Virus record (IMG/VR): IMGVR_UViG_3300008450_000222 | Span: 1-33,487 of that record | Origin: a virus | Strand: one strand, 5' to 3' | DNA length: 33,487 bases | In this document: positions 18,384 through 25,359 of the stretch, one piece after another | Layout of the letters: each line of letters opens with the position of its first letter | Numbering within the stretch: position 1 is the stretch's first letter | The notes under the pieces: generated by a model | What the model was told of the DNA's origin: nothing | Seen by the model: the letters and a program-made list of their open reading frames with translations, nothing else | Database searches by the model: none | Position numbers and translations under genes: made by a program

Positions 18384-18788
18384 TTAATCTTCGTAGCTAC
18401 AAGCTTTCATAAAATTTTCTAATGCTCCTGCGAAGGCGGTTTTATCACCGCTTTTTAACGCTCCCATTACTTCTTCGGCAGCAGCCATTTTAGCTTCCAT
18501 CATACCACTTTCTTCACTCATACCTTCTTCTTCTTCTTTTGCCATTTCACCCATTTTGCCTGAAGCCTCAACGGGTTTCTTTGCCATCTTGGCAATAATA
18601 GCCATTACGGCTGGTTTCTTGCCACCCATACCGCCATCTGCCATTTTAGCTGGCATAGCTTCTTTTTCCATATCCATAGCTTCTTTTTCGTTGCCAGTGT
18701 ATGGGTTTGAGCGTTTAATCTTTTGTTCTGTTAAACCACCCTCTGCCATCTTTGCCATACCGCCGCCCATCATTTTTTTGCCATACAT
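18384..18788 (-). CDS. Met/Lys/Glu-rich small virion-type protein
   Basis: 134 residues, with GAGGAC before the first of two ATGs (18788; another at 18784 is out of frame). It is very rich in Met, Ala, Gly, Lys and Glu. Tags AEGG (15-18) and ADGG (50-53) match those in the two large internal proteins. The C-terminal 35 residues (AEEVMGALKSGDKTAFAGAL and onward) form an amphipathic helical unit, which resembles the end of small head-associated proteins in uncultured phages. Low complexity precludes a family call. It lies at the end of the surface-protein block and is followed by a strong terminator. Confidence 0.75.
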   Translation of the reverse strand: MYGKKMMGGGMAKMAEGGLTEQKIKRSNPYTGNEKEAMDMEKEAMPAKMADGGMGGKKPAVMAIIAKMAKKPVEASGKMGEMAKEEEEGMSEESGMMEAKMAAAEEVMGALKSGDKTAFAGALENFMKACSYED

Positions 18789-18805
18789 ATTATTTGTCCT
18801 CTCAA

Positions 18806-20050
18806 TTATGAAATCTTATTTAGAATAACTGTTGCTGCTGGAACAATTGGTAAATTGCCAATTTGTGCTGTAATCGTCACTTGCGCTTGAGTATCTACCG
18901 CACCAGTAATTGAACCGCTAATACCTACTGGAACAAATGCTGAATTGCTTGAAGTCCAAGTTGGTTCGCCAATAGTTCCCGCTTCAGCTTTTACTGGATT
19001 GTTTGGTTGAGAATCAATAATAACATAAGCATCTAAATCAACAATAGAACCACTTTGGATAGACACTGGATTTGGGCTGATAAATGCATTTAATATTTGG
19101 AATTCAGCTAAACCAATTGTTATTGAACCTGTGACTGATGGAGATAATTCGTTGCTAATTGTTGTATAAGTAATTGTTGGATCAAAGTTGCTTGGGAATG
19201 TAAAGCTAATTGCTCCTGCGCCACCCGATAATTGTGTAGCTGAAGTATTTACTTCTATACCAGATGAACTGCTAAATGCAGAACCTGTGGTTGAACTAAA
19301 TGGTCCAGTATTAACAACAGAAATAACAGCAGGATTGCTGCTTGTATAATTATTTAAAGAATCCTCTGTTGCAGGAACTTGCCATATAACACCGTTTGAT
19401 AATATTAGATTAGTTGATACAATAGCATCAAAGTTTAGATATTGTTGTGGTCTGCCCCACTGTGTTTTATAAACTACAGCAGGTGAATTTACTACAAGAT
19501 CAACTCCAATAATATCTGTTGGCACAAGGAAAGTATCGTTGCCAGCATCTACAATTTGTTGATTGACATTACCAGAAACATTAATTCTTGCTTGTAATCT
19601 ACCCTTGATTGGAGTCACTTCAGAAAAATCTTGAACGATTGTACCAACAAATGAACCAACATATGAGCCAGTTGCGCCAGCAGGGATGATTACGCTTGAC
19701 GATACTGGAATTAAACTGTTAGTATTATCGCCACCGTATGAACCACTTGTGGTAATAAGTTGTAAGCTTGAACCGCTGACATTACCAACATAGTATGTAA
19801 TATCGCTTTGAGTTGCACTTCCCCACGCAGGAACGCTTGAAGTGACAGGGCTTCCACCGCTTACAATTTGAAATTTTGCTGGTAGTGATGGAGAAAAATC
19901 ACCAACAACAAGTAGATTTAATTTATCAATTACGCTAATACCTTCAATATATACAGATGCGGTGTCATCATTTTCAATAGTCAGCGTAAATCTATCTGGC
20001 TGATTTGCTATTACAAATTGTGGTGCGGACAAACTTATATTTAATGACAT
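18806..20050 (-). CDS. Ig-like (Big2-type) virion surface protein
   Basis: 414 residues, with GAGGA before the ATG. It is all beta-rich, with an N-terminal domain (1-190) and a C-terminal Ig-like domain (about 320-413: LNAFISPNPVSIQSGS, PTWTSSNSAFVPV, QVTITAQIG) that resembles bacterial Ig group 2. Residues 253-275 are nearly identical to 533-555 of the next protein upstream (STTGSAFSSSSGI), showing a shared duplicated module. Ig-like domains on phage heads or fibres are known to decorate the virion and weakly bind cell or mucus carbohydrates. The exact location on the virion is unknown. Confidence 0.72.
   Translation of the reverse strand: MSLNISLSAPQFVIANQPDRFTLTIENDDTASVYIEGISVIDKLNLLVVGDFSPSLPAKFQIVSGGSPVTSSVPAWGSATQSDITYYVGNVSGSSLQLITTSGSYGGDNTNSLIPVSSSVIIPAGATGSYVGSFVGTIVQDFSEVTPIKGRLQARINVSGNVNQQIVDAGNDTFLVPTDIIGVDLVVNSPAVVYKTQWGRPQQYLNFDAIVSTNLILSNGVIWQVPATEDSLNNYTSSNPAVISVVNTGPFSSTTGSAFSSSSGIEVNTSATQLSGGAGAISFTFPSNFDPTITYTTISNELSPSVTGSITIGLAEFQILNAFISPNPVSIQSGSIVDLDAYVIIDSQPNNPVKAEAGTIGEPTWTSSNSAFVPVGISGSITGAVDTQAQVTITAQIGNLPIVPAATVILNKIS
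19226..19294 (-). repeat. Duplicated module, copy 1 (in the 414-residue protein)
   Basis: It encodes STTGSAFSSSSGI-x-VNTS-x-TQLS and matches copy 2 at 20489-20557 in about three of four bases, in the same reading frame and orientation, 1.2 kb apart. Confidence 0.8.
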
Positions 20051-20068
20051 ATTATTTTTCCTCTCTTA

Positions 20069-20075
20069 TAATTAG
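20069..20075 (-). promoter_or_regulatory. CTAATTA element, 18 bases before the ATG at 20050
   Basis: It reads TCTAATTAT on the minus strand and is followed four bases later by GAGGA, in the 36-base gap between the two Ig-like genes. Confidence 0.5.
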
Positions 20076-20086
20076 ATTTATTTTTT

Positions 20087-22153
20087 CTAAAAGCCTTGCA
20101 AAGTTCTGTTTATTATTACGGCTTGCGAACTATTCGTTAAACCGCCCGATACAGCAGTGATTTGTATATTGCCATAACTACCTGTAATTCCTAACTTACC
20201 TGTAGAATCTATGTTTGCAATATCGCTTCCAACATTTAAAGTCCAAGATGCTTGGGAACTTACATCAACTCTGCTGCCGTTGCTCTTTAATAAATATGCT
20301 GAATATTGATATTCAGAACCAGAAACTACATTTGCAATTTGTGGATAAACCGATAAAGATACTGGTAAAGCATCTACAACGGTAATTTCTACTTGTGCAT
20401 AGGGATCACTTCCATAATTAGCTGGATTGTCCCATACGCCTATAATGCAACTTCCAGTTCCATTAATAATAACAGAACCTCCACTTGCTGATAGTTGAGT
20501 AAATGAAGTATTTACCTGTATGCCAGATGAGCTACTAAAGGCTGAACCTGTTGTAGAGTTAATGCCTTCGCTAAATTCTACTACGGCAGCAACATTTGGA
20601 TTAGAGGAAGAATAGTAATTAAAAGCCTGTGGAAGAGGTATGGAATCGCCATTTTTTAAATATACCGTTGGCTGTAATTGGAAGTCAAATCCAACATTTT
20701 CTATTGGGCGTGCATTATCAGCAAAACTCCATAGGGTAATTGGACTTCCTAATGTATAAATTTCTGGTTCTGTTATGCCAACAACAAAGGTTGCTGGTTC
20801 AGCAACTATAATGGTAGGATTATCGCCTATCATTACTCTGCCACCAATATTTACTCTATATGAAATAGATGAATTTAAATATCTTACTGCATCTGTTTGT
20901 GGAATCCAAAGAGCAGGATACGATGCAGAACCTTGTACTGTAATGCTGCTTGTGACAGGTACGCTGCCACCACCGCTGCCATATGATGCGGTAAATGAAG
21001 CTGTTGGTGGAGTAAAGTTGCCAGTATAACGAGCAAAGTTGCTCATACGCATCTGAATAAAATACCCATCAGCAGTATGGCTAATAAAGCCTTCGTATGG
21101 GCTATTGCCTAAATCGGTAAAATAAGGTACAGATAGATTGTCACCAAATAGATAATAATTGTTGCAGTAATGTGGATTTAGTGCTACGCTTCTTGTTCCT
21201 GTGCCGCTCCCCGTACCATTAATATAAAATGTGACCGTATCTCCGTTGCGAACAACAGCTTGATGCACCCATTCATTTAGGGGAACTGTTGCACTACTGG
21301 AAATACCTACAACTGGTGGATGTGGAAAGGGCGCTACAAAGTCCTCTTCCATCATAACGAACATTTCGCCACTTTCTAAATAACCTATTAGCGCACCTGC
21401 ACCTTCTACAAAGGGAAAACCAAATGTTTTCCAAACATAACCTGCATCGTTGGTTGGCTGAACATAACCAGTGGCAGGAACACCATAAGAGCGTAAATAA
21501 CTCCACCATTCGTATGTAAAGTTATTTGCAAGCGATGATATTGGTGGATCAAGTGAAAAATTTGATAATTGTCCTAATAACGCACCTTGGCTTACATTTG
21601 GATCGTAATCATATATGGAACTTGTAAAGTTTAATGCATAACCTTGCTGTGTTGGAGGCGAACCGCTTACAACTGGTGGAAGGCTTGGTGGTATTTGTAG
21701 CGAAGCATTATTATTGCTTGTATAAATGCCAAGTGGGTAAGCGGGATTGCTATTATAATCAAGTCCCCAATAGCCAAGGTTTTCGTAATATGGACCAAGT
21801 TGGAGTGGAGGCGCACCTAAATAGTAAAGGCTGCTGCTTGCAAATGGAGCAATAATCCACTGTGTATTGTCACCGCTGCCGCTTGGTAATGGAATCGTGC
21901 CACTTGCTTCTATTGTTGTGGCTGGTGGAACTATATTGTTGCCAACGCCTAAATTTATGCTTCTTTTGCGTAATACTGGATCGCCCAACGAGACAACATC
22001 ATCCTCGTTGGTTAGATATAATGTTTTAATACTTACAGCTTGGGAACTGCTGTTATAGACAATTATATTTACAGGAATTGCGCTATTGCCTAATTGAATA
22101 TATTCACCAGCGACACTTGCCAAGCTGGAAGATATTTGGGCGGTGACGCTCAA
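20087..22153 (-). CDS. LamG plus Ig-like virion surface protein, TTG start
   Basis: 688 residues. The start is TTG at 22153: GAGGA lies eight bases upstream and no in-frame ATG occurs for over 200 codons. Residues about 170-387 form a LamG-like domain (NFTYEWWSYL, DTVTFYING, MRMSNFARYTGNFTPPT), related in pattern to the one in the fibre at 15.4-17.5 kb. Residues 533-555 carry the module shared with the neighbouring Ig-like protein. Residues about 595-683 are Big2/Ig-like (SVYPQIANVVSGS, ASWTL, ITAVSGGL). The gene follows a strong terminator directly, and it probably encodes a surface adhesin or decoration protein. Confidence 0.75.
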   Translation of the reverse strand: MSVTAQISSSLASVAGEYIQLGNSAIPVNIIVYNSSSQAVSIKTLYLTNEDDVVSLGDPVLRKRSINLGVGNNIVPPATTIEASGTIPLPSGSGDNTQWIIAPFASSSLYYLGAPPLQLGPYYENLGYWGLDYNSNPAYPLGIYTSNNNASLQIPPSLPPVVSGSPPTQQGYALNFTSSIYDYDPNVSQGALLGQLSNFSLDPPISSLANNFTYEWWSYLRSYGVPATGYVQPTNDAGYVWKTFGFPFVEGAGALIGYLESGEMFVMMEEDFVAPFPHPPVVGISSSATVPLNEWVHQAVVRNGDTVTFYINGTGSGTGTRSVALNPHYCNNYYLFGDNLSVPYFTDLGNSPYEGFISHTADGYFIQMRMSNFARYTGNFTPPTASFTASYGSGGGSVPVTSSITVQGSASYPALWIPQTDAVRYLNSSISYRVNIGGRVMIGDNPTIIVAEPATFVVGITEPEIYTLGSPITLWSFADNARPIENVGFDFQLQPTVYLKNGDSIPLPQAFNYYSSSNPNVAAVVEFSEGINSTTGSAFSSSSGIQVNTSFTQLSASGGSVIINGTGSCIIGVWDNPANYGSDPYAQVEITVVDALPVSLSVYPQIANVVSGSEYQYSAYLLKSNGSRVDVSSQASWTLNVGSDIANIDSTGKLGITGSYGNIQITAVSGGLTNSSQAVIINRTLQGF
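20489..20557 (-). repeat. Duplicated module, copy 2 (in the 688-residue protein)
   Basis: It encodes STTGSAFSSSSGIQVNTSFT and is the partner of 19226-19294. The flanking residues (YSSSNPNVAAVV against YTSSNPAVISVV) are also alike, so the duplicated unit is probably longer than the core. Confidence 0.8.
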
Positions 22154-22170
22154 AGTATATTCCTCATAGC

Positions 22171-22204
22171 AAAAAGGGGCTGGTAAGTTTTCCCTACCAG
22201 CCCC
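22171..22204 (-). terminator. Perfect rho-independent terminator
   Basis: On the minus strand GGGGCTGGTA (22204-22195) pairs perfectly with TACCAGCCCC (22185-22176) around a nine-base loop, followed by five U. It separates the small capsid-linked gene from the LamG gene. Confidence 0.92.
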
Positions 22205-22217
22205 ATCGGTTTAACCT

Positions 22218-22709
22218 TTAGAACACAGGTGAAGTGGTGCCTACAACTGTTAGATATAGTGAAGAACCGCTTGGTGGGTTTGCAATCTCTGATACATTTG
22301 AACCGCTGATGTGATACATTTTAATACCAACTATAGCGGCTTTTGATAAGCCTGTGATATTAAATGCGGAAACATCTAATTCAGGTTCATATGCAACAAC
22401 TCGTCCAGCATAATATTCACCATCTGCTGGAGTTGCCATTACGCCACCCGAAACCCAAGTGATGCTTGGAGAACCTAACCAAGCTTCTTGTGATGGGTAT
22501 AGGAAAATGTATGAACCGCTTTCTTGTAGAGTGGCAGCATCGTTAAAGGCAACAACGCCCTTGCTTTGACCGCCGCTTTCAACTAATGAACCCGAACCGT
22601 CATTACCAATATCTACACGGGCAAAGTAGGTTGTAGCTTCTAATTTTAGTGTCTTTTGTACGGTTGTTCCGCTATTGACACCCTTTCTTGCATTATTTAC
22701 ACTTGGCAT
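22218..22709 (-). CDS. Hypothetical head protein next to the capsid gene
   Basis: 163 residues, with GAGGGA before the ATG. It is Ser/Gly/Val-rich with beta alternation (AIVGIKMYHISG and SSLYLTVVG near the end). No family is recognised. Its place right after the major capsid gene, between two terminators, is where head decoration or stabilisation proteins usually lie, and the size is typical of those, so a head role is the best inference. Confidence 0.7.
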   Translation of the reverse strand: MPSVNNARKGVNSGTTVQKTLKLEATTYFARVDIGNDGSGSLVESGGQSKGVVAFNDAATLQESGSYIFLYPSQEAWLGSPSITWVSGGVMATPADGEYYAGRVVAYEPELDVSAFNITGLSKAAIVGIKMYHISGSNVSEIANPPSGSSLYLTVVGTTSPVF

Positions 22710-22752
22710 ATTTTATCCCTCTTGTGTTTGTGTGATGTTCCTGTTAAGATCT

Positions 22753-22801
22753 CTTTAGAAAGAAGAAGGGGAACCAACCAGTTTTAGGTGGCTGGCTCCC
22801 C
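22753..22801 (-). terminator. Weak terminator or attenuator after the capsid gene
   Basis: On the minus strand GGGGAGCCAGCC (22801-22790) pairs with GGTTGGTTCCCC (22779-22768), 12 pairs including two G-U, with a ten-base loop. The tail is U-rich but broken by C, so partial read-through is likely. That would give more capsid than downstream protein. Confidence 0.75.
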
Positions 22802-22825
22802 CTCAATCAACTAAAGAAAGGAACT

Positions 22826-24076
22826 TTAGGCAGAAAGCTCAACTTTGCAGTTAAAGCCCGCAGCATTACAGGCGAGATTGCCGTAGAATTTGGCACGAAC
22901 TTCTCGTCCGTCGTATGATTCTACAGTACGGAATACTTGACCTACGCCGTTGTCATCAAGGAATACTGGTTCGCCTTCATTTGCATGTAGGAGAGTCCAA
23001 GTATCCATTTGTAGCAACCAAGCAGTTTTTGGTTCAACATCACGATCTGGAACAACGATGACTTCGCCTTTTGGACCTTGGAAGCGGAATCCGCTAAATG
23101 ACACCTTTCCTGGACCTTCAAGGCTGGTGTAAATAACATTCGCTTGTAGATCTTGAGCTAATTGTGTATAGCTCTCAAAATCCATGAAGCAGTAATCAGG
23201 ACGACCACCTTCACGGGCAACTCTTGAGATCGCTGATACGATTGCATCTTTGACTGATAGAGAAGTACCATCAAAGACAATACCAGCTAAACGAACTTGG
23301 TCTTTAGCTCTTGAAACACCATAGAATGGGGTTGAAAGAGCAGATGAACTATCGGTAATCCAAGCTGGAAGACCACGAACTTGTAGGTTTAGAGTACCAG
23401 CAGTTAGTAGTTTATCAGCAGCAACGATAGTGGCTGAAGCGCCACCAGCCGTTAAGTCGGCAGCAGCACCGCCGAGAGATAGTGATAGAGTAATTGTGCC
23501 AGTATTACGATCAACAGCAATTACATAATATGTAGCTGAACCAAGTGTGCCTGAACGGGTGCGTTGTAGGGCTTGATTAACTTCAAATTGTACTGATTCT
23601 TGTGGGTTGGTTAGAACAACAATACCAGTTGAAAGGTTTGGTGAAGTACCAACTGTGGCTAATGTGCCTGAACCATCACGGAATAGACCAGATGAAACGG
23701 CATTAGCAAGGCGTTTAACAGCCGCATCAATAACCATTTTAGCGCCCTTGGCGAACGCTTGTTTGCTGGTCATAGAAGCTTCAAGAGTTAGACCGCTGAT
23801 GCGGGCAACTGATAGAAGAACAACAGGGGTGACAACGAACGCTTCAAGATCTTGTGCCGCTAATACAGCTTGAGCTTGAGCGAGAGTTGGGGCAAAACCC
23901 TGTGATGTGGCAATTGCTAATGGGATCTTGGTTCCGTTGCCGCCTTCACCACCTTTCTTATTTACAAGGGCGAAGAATGGGCGATCTGAATAGGAAAGAT
24001 CTTGCATAGCAGGTAGATCATAAAGTTGTTTTAACATCGCATCAGCAGCGACTTGATCAAAATTTACTGAACTCAT
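22826..24076 (-). CDS. Major capsid protein
   Basis: 416 residues, with GAGGA before the ATG. It lies after portal and scaffold, the standard order. The sequence has HK97-fold features by eye: an N-arm, a long 'spine' helix region, then VSRAKDQVRLAGIVFDG and EGGRPDYCFMDFESYTQL (about 275-320), and ends in a beta-rich domain (TAWLLQMDTWTLLHANEGEP). The family is one I associate with uncultured podoviruses, but I cannot name it. It should be the most abundant virion protein; the attenuator after it fits this. Confidence 0.85.
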   Translation of the reverse strand: MSSVNFDQVAADAMLKQLYDLPAMQDLSYSDRPFFALVNKKGGEGGNGTKIPLAIATSQGFAPTLAQAQAVLAAQDLEAFVVTPVVLLSVARISGLTLEASMTSKQAFAKGAKMVIDAAVKRLANAVSSGLFRDGSGTLATVGTSPNLSTGIVVLTNPQESVQFEVNQALQRTRSGTLGSATYYVIAVDRNTGTITLSLSLGGAAADLTAGGASATIVAADKLLTAGTLNLQVRGLPAWITDSSSALSTPFYGVSRAKDQVRLAGIVFDGTSLSVKDAIVSAISRVAREGGRPDYCFMDFESYTQLAQDLQANVIYTSLEGPGKVSFSGFRFQGPKGEVIVVPDRDVEPKTAWLLQMDTWTLLHANEGEPVFLDDNGVGQVFRTVESYDGREVRAKFYGNLACNAAGFNCKVELSA

Positions 24077-24198
24077 ATTTTTATCCTCTTATTGTCTAAT
24101 GACAAATTATATTTGATTGGTTAGATATTACGGTTATTACTGTGGTCACTACTTTCTGTATGCCTCTGCTTTTGGCACTTACGCTTTTGCTCTTGAGT

Positions 24199-24205
24199 TA
24201 ATTAG
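24199..24205 (-). promoter_or_regulatory. CTAATTA element in the scaffold-capsid gap
   Basis: It reads ACTAATTAA on the minus strand, 122 bases before the capsid ATG. It is the longest spacing of the intergenic elements in the structural operon. The 158-base gap contains no gene I can support and no sigma-70 promoter that I can see. Confidence 0.4.
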
Positions 24206-24234
24206 TGCATCATTTCTGGAAAATCCAACTTTTT

Positions 24235-25176
24235 TTATTTTGCTCGTCTTGCACTTTGTTCCATAGCTTCTACGGCTCTTGCTATGGCATCCTTACGCTC
24301 AATTTTTTGTGGGTTATAACCTACACGAGATTTTGGTTTAGCAAGGTTATTTGTAATGGTATTTGGCGTATTTGCATCTTTAATTTGGAAGCGAGATACT
24401 GACATATTTTCATATGGTTTATTTTCTACTACTTCGCTTTTTGTGGCAACAACTTCTTTTTCGGTTTTAGTTTCTGTTGGGGCAACTTCTACACCTTTAC
24501 CACTAAATACGCCGTTTAGTTTATTCCATTCTTCACGGAAATATTCTTCAGCATTCTTGGCAGCTTCTTCAAGAGGAATCATCTCTCCAGTTTCATTATA
24601 ATATTCTTCAATAATGCCAAAGATAAATTCTTCTGGACTTTCAGCTTCACCAAATGGTTTATATAGTTGTGTTAGGTGTGGGTACTTATCTTTATTGCCA
24701 TCAACAAATTCATGTATTTCTTTTGTAAAGTTCTCAACAGCAGCCGCCCTCTCCCGTTCAACACGCTCTTGTTCTTTACGAGTAAATTGTTCTTCTATCT
24801 CTTTGCGGATAGTATCTGGATCTAAACTTTTTGGTTGCTTGTCTTTAGTTTCATAATAATCAATAACAGCATCGGTTAATTCCTCATATGTAATTCCAAG
24901 TTTCTCTAATAAGGCTTCTGGATTGGCTTTATATGATTGTTTTGCTGATTTAAAGTAGGATACTTCTTCCTCCAGCTTTTTATAATCACTTTGCCATTTT
25001 TCCAATTCTTGCTTACGAGCAACTTCTTTGCGAGCGAACTCTGCTTCCTTTTTAGCAAAATCTAATAGCTTGCTGCTATTTGGTTTTTCTATCACTGCCT
25101 CTGCTGGTTTGCTTTCTACGCTTTCTGCTGGTTTTTCTGTCGCCTCTGCTGTTGGCTGTTCCGTTGTCTCTTGCAT
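24235..25176 (-). CDS. Capsid scaffolding protein
   Basis: 313 residues, AGGAGA upstream. Highly charged and helical with heptad stretches (about 40-85, 120-160), an acidic Pro/Glu N-terminus, ANPEALLEKLGITYEEL (about 84-100) typical of scaffold proteins, and a basic C-terminal end (ERKDAIARAVEAMEQSARRAK region), the part that contacts the capsid protein in P22-type scaffolds. It lies between portal and capsid genes, the standard location. Scaffold guides procapsid assembly and then leaves. Confidence 0.85.
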   Translation of the reverse strand: MQETTEQPTAEATEKPAESVESKPAEAVIEKPNSSKLLDFAKKEAEFARKEVARKQELEKWQSDYKKLEEEVSYFKSAKQSYKANPEALLEKLGITYEELTDAVIDYYETKDKQPKSLDPDTIRKEIEEQFTRKEQERVERERAAAVENFTKEIHEFVDGNKDKYPHLTQLYKPFGEAESPEEFIFGIIEEYYNETGEMIPLEEAAKNAEEYFREEWNKLNGVFSGKGVEVAPTETKTEKEVVATKSEVVENKPYENMSVSRFQIKDANTPNTITNNLAKPKSRVGYNPQKIERKDAIARAVEAMEQSARRAK

Positions 25177-25179
25177 TAT

Positions 25180-25350
25180 TTATTCTCCTTTTTCTTTTAT
25201 CCAAGTCCAACTTTTACCATTTATTATATCCCAAACACAGGTAATACCTACATTATAATCATAGGCAATAATTTTGTATGGGCGTCTTGTATCACTTCGT
25301 ATCTTTGCTACTTGTTCTTCCGTTAGTTTTTTATTTCTTGCTTTCTTCAT
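25180..25350 (-). CDS. Small helix-turn-helix protein between portal and scaffold
   Basis: 56 residues, too short for most gene callers. The ATG at 25350-25348 has AGGAGA five bases upstream; the stop (TAA 25182-25180) is three bases from the scaffold start, and the gene begins nine bases after the portal stop, so it is fully within the structural operon. Residues 8-52 read KLTEEQVAKIR, then a linker, KIIAYDYNVGITCVWDII and NGKSWTWI, the pattern of a small phage HTH (like the domain in front of many HNH enzymes, here standing alone). It probably binds DNA. What it regulates, or whether it is the leftover of a decayed endonuclease, cannot be told. Confidence 0.8.
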   Translation of the reverse strand: MKKARNKKLTEEQVAKIRSDTRRPYKIIAYDYNVGITCVWDIINGKSWTWIKEKGE

Positions 25351-25359
25351 AACTGTCTC

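Noticed and set aside
24077-24234. Possible hidden gene between scaffold and capsid
   Set aside because: The only open stretch (about 24 codons on the minus strand) has no start codon, with a stop just before it. I treat it as a regulatory gap.
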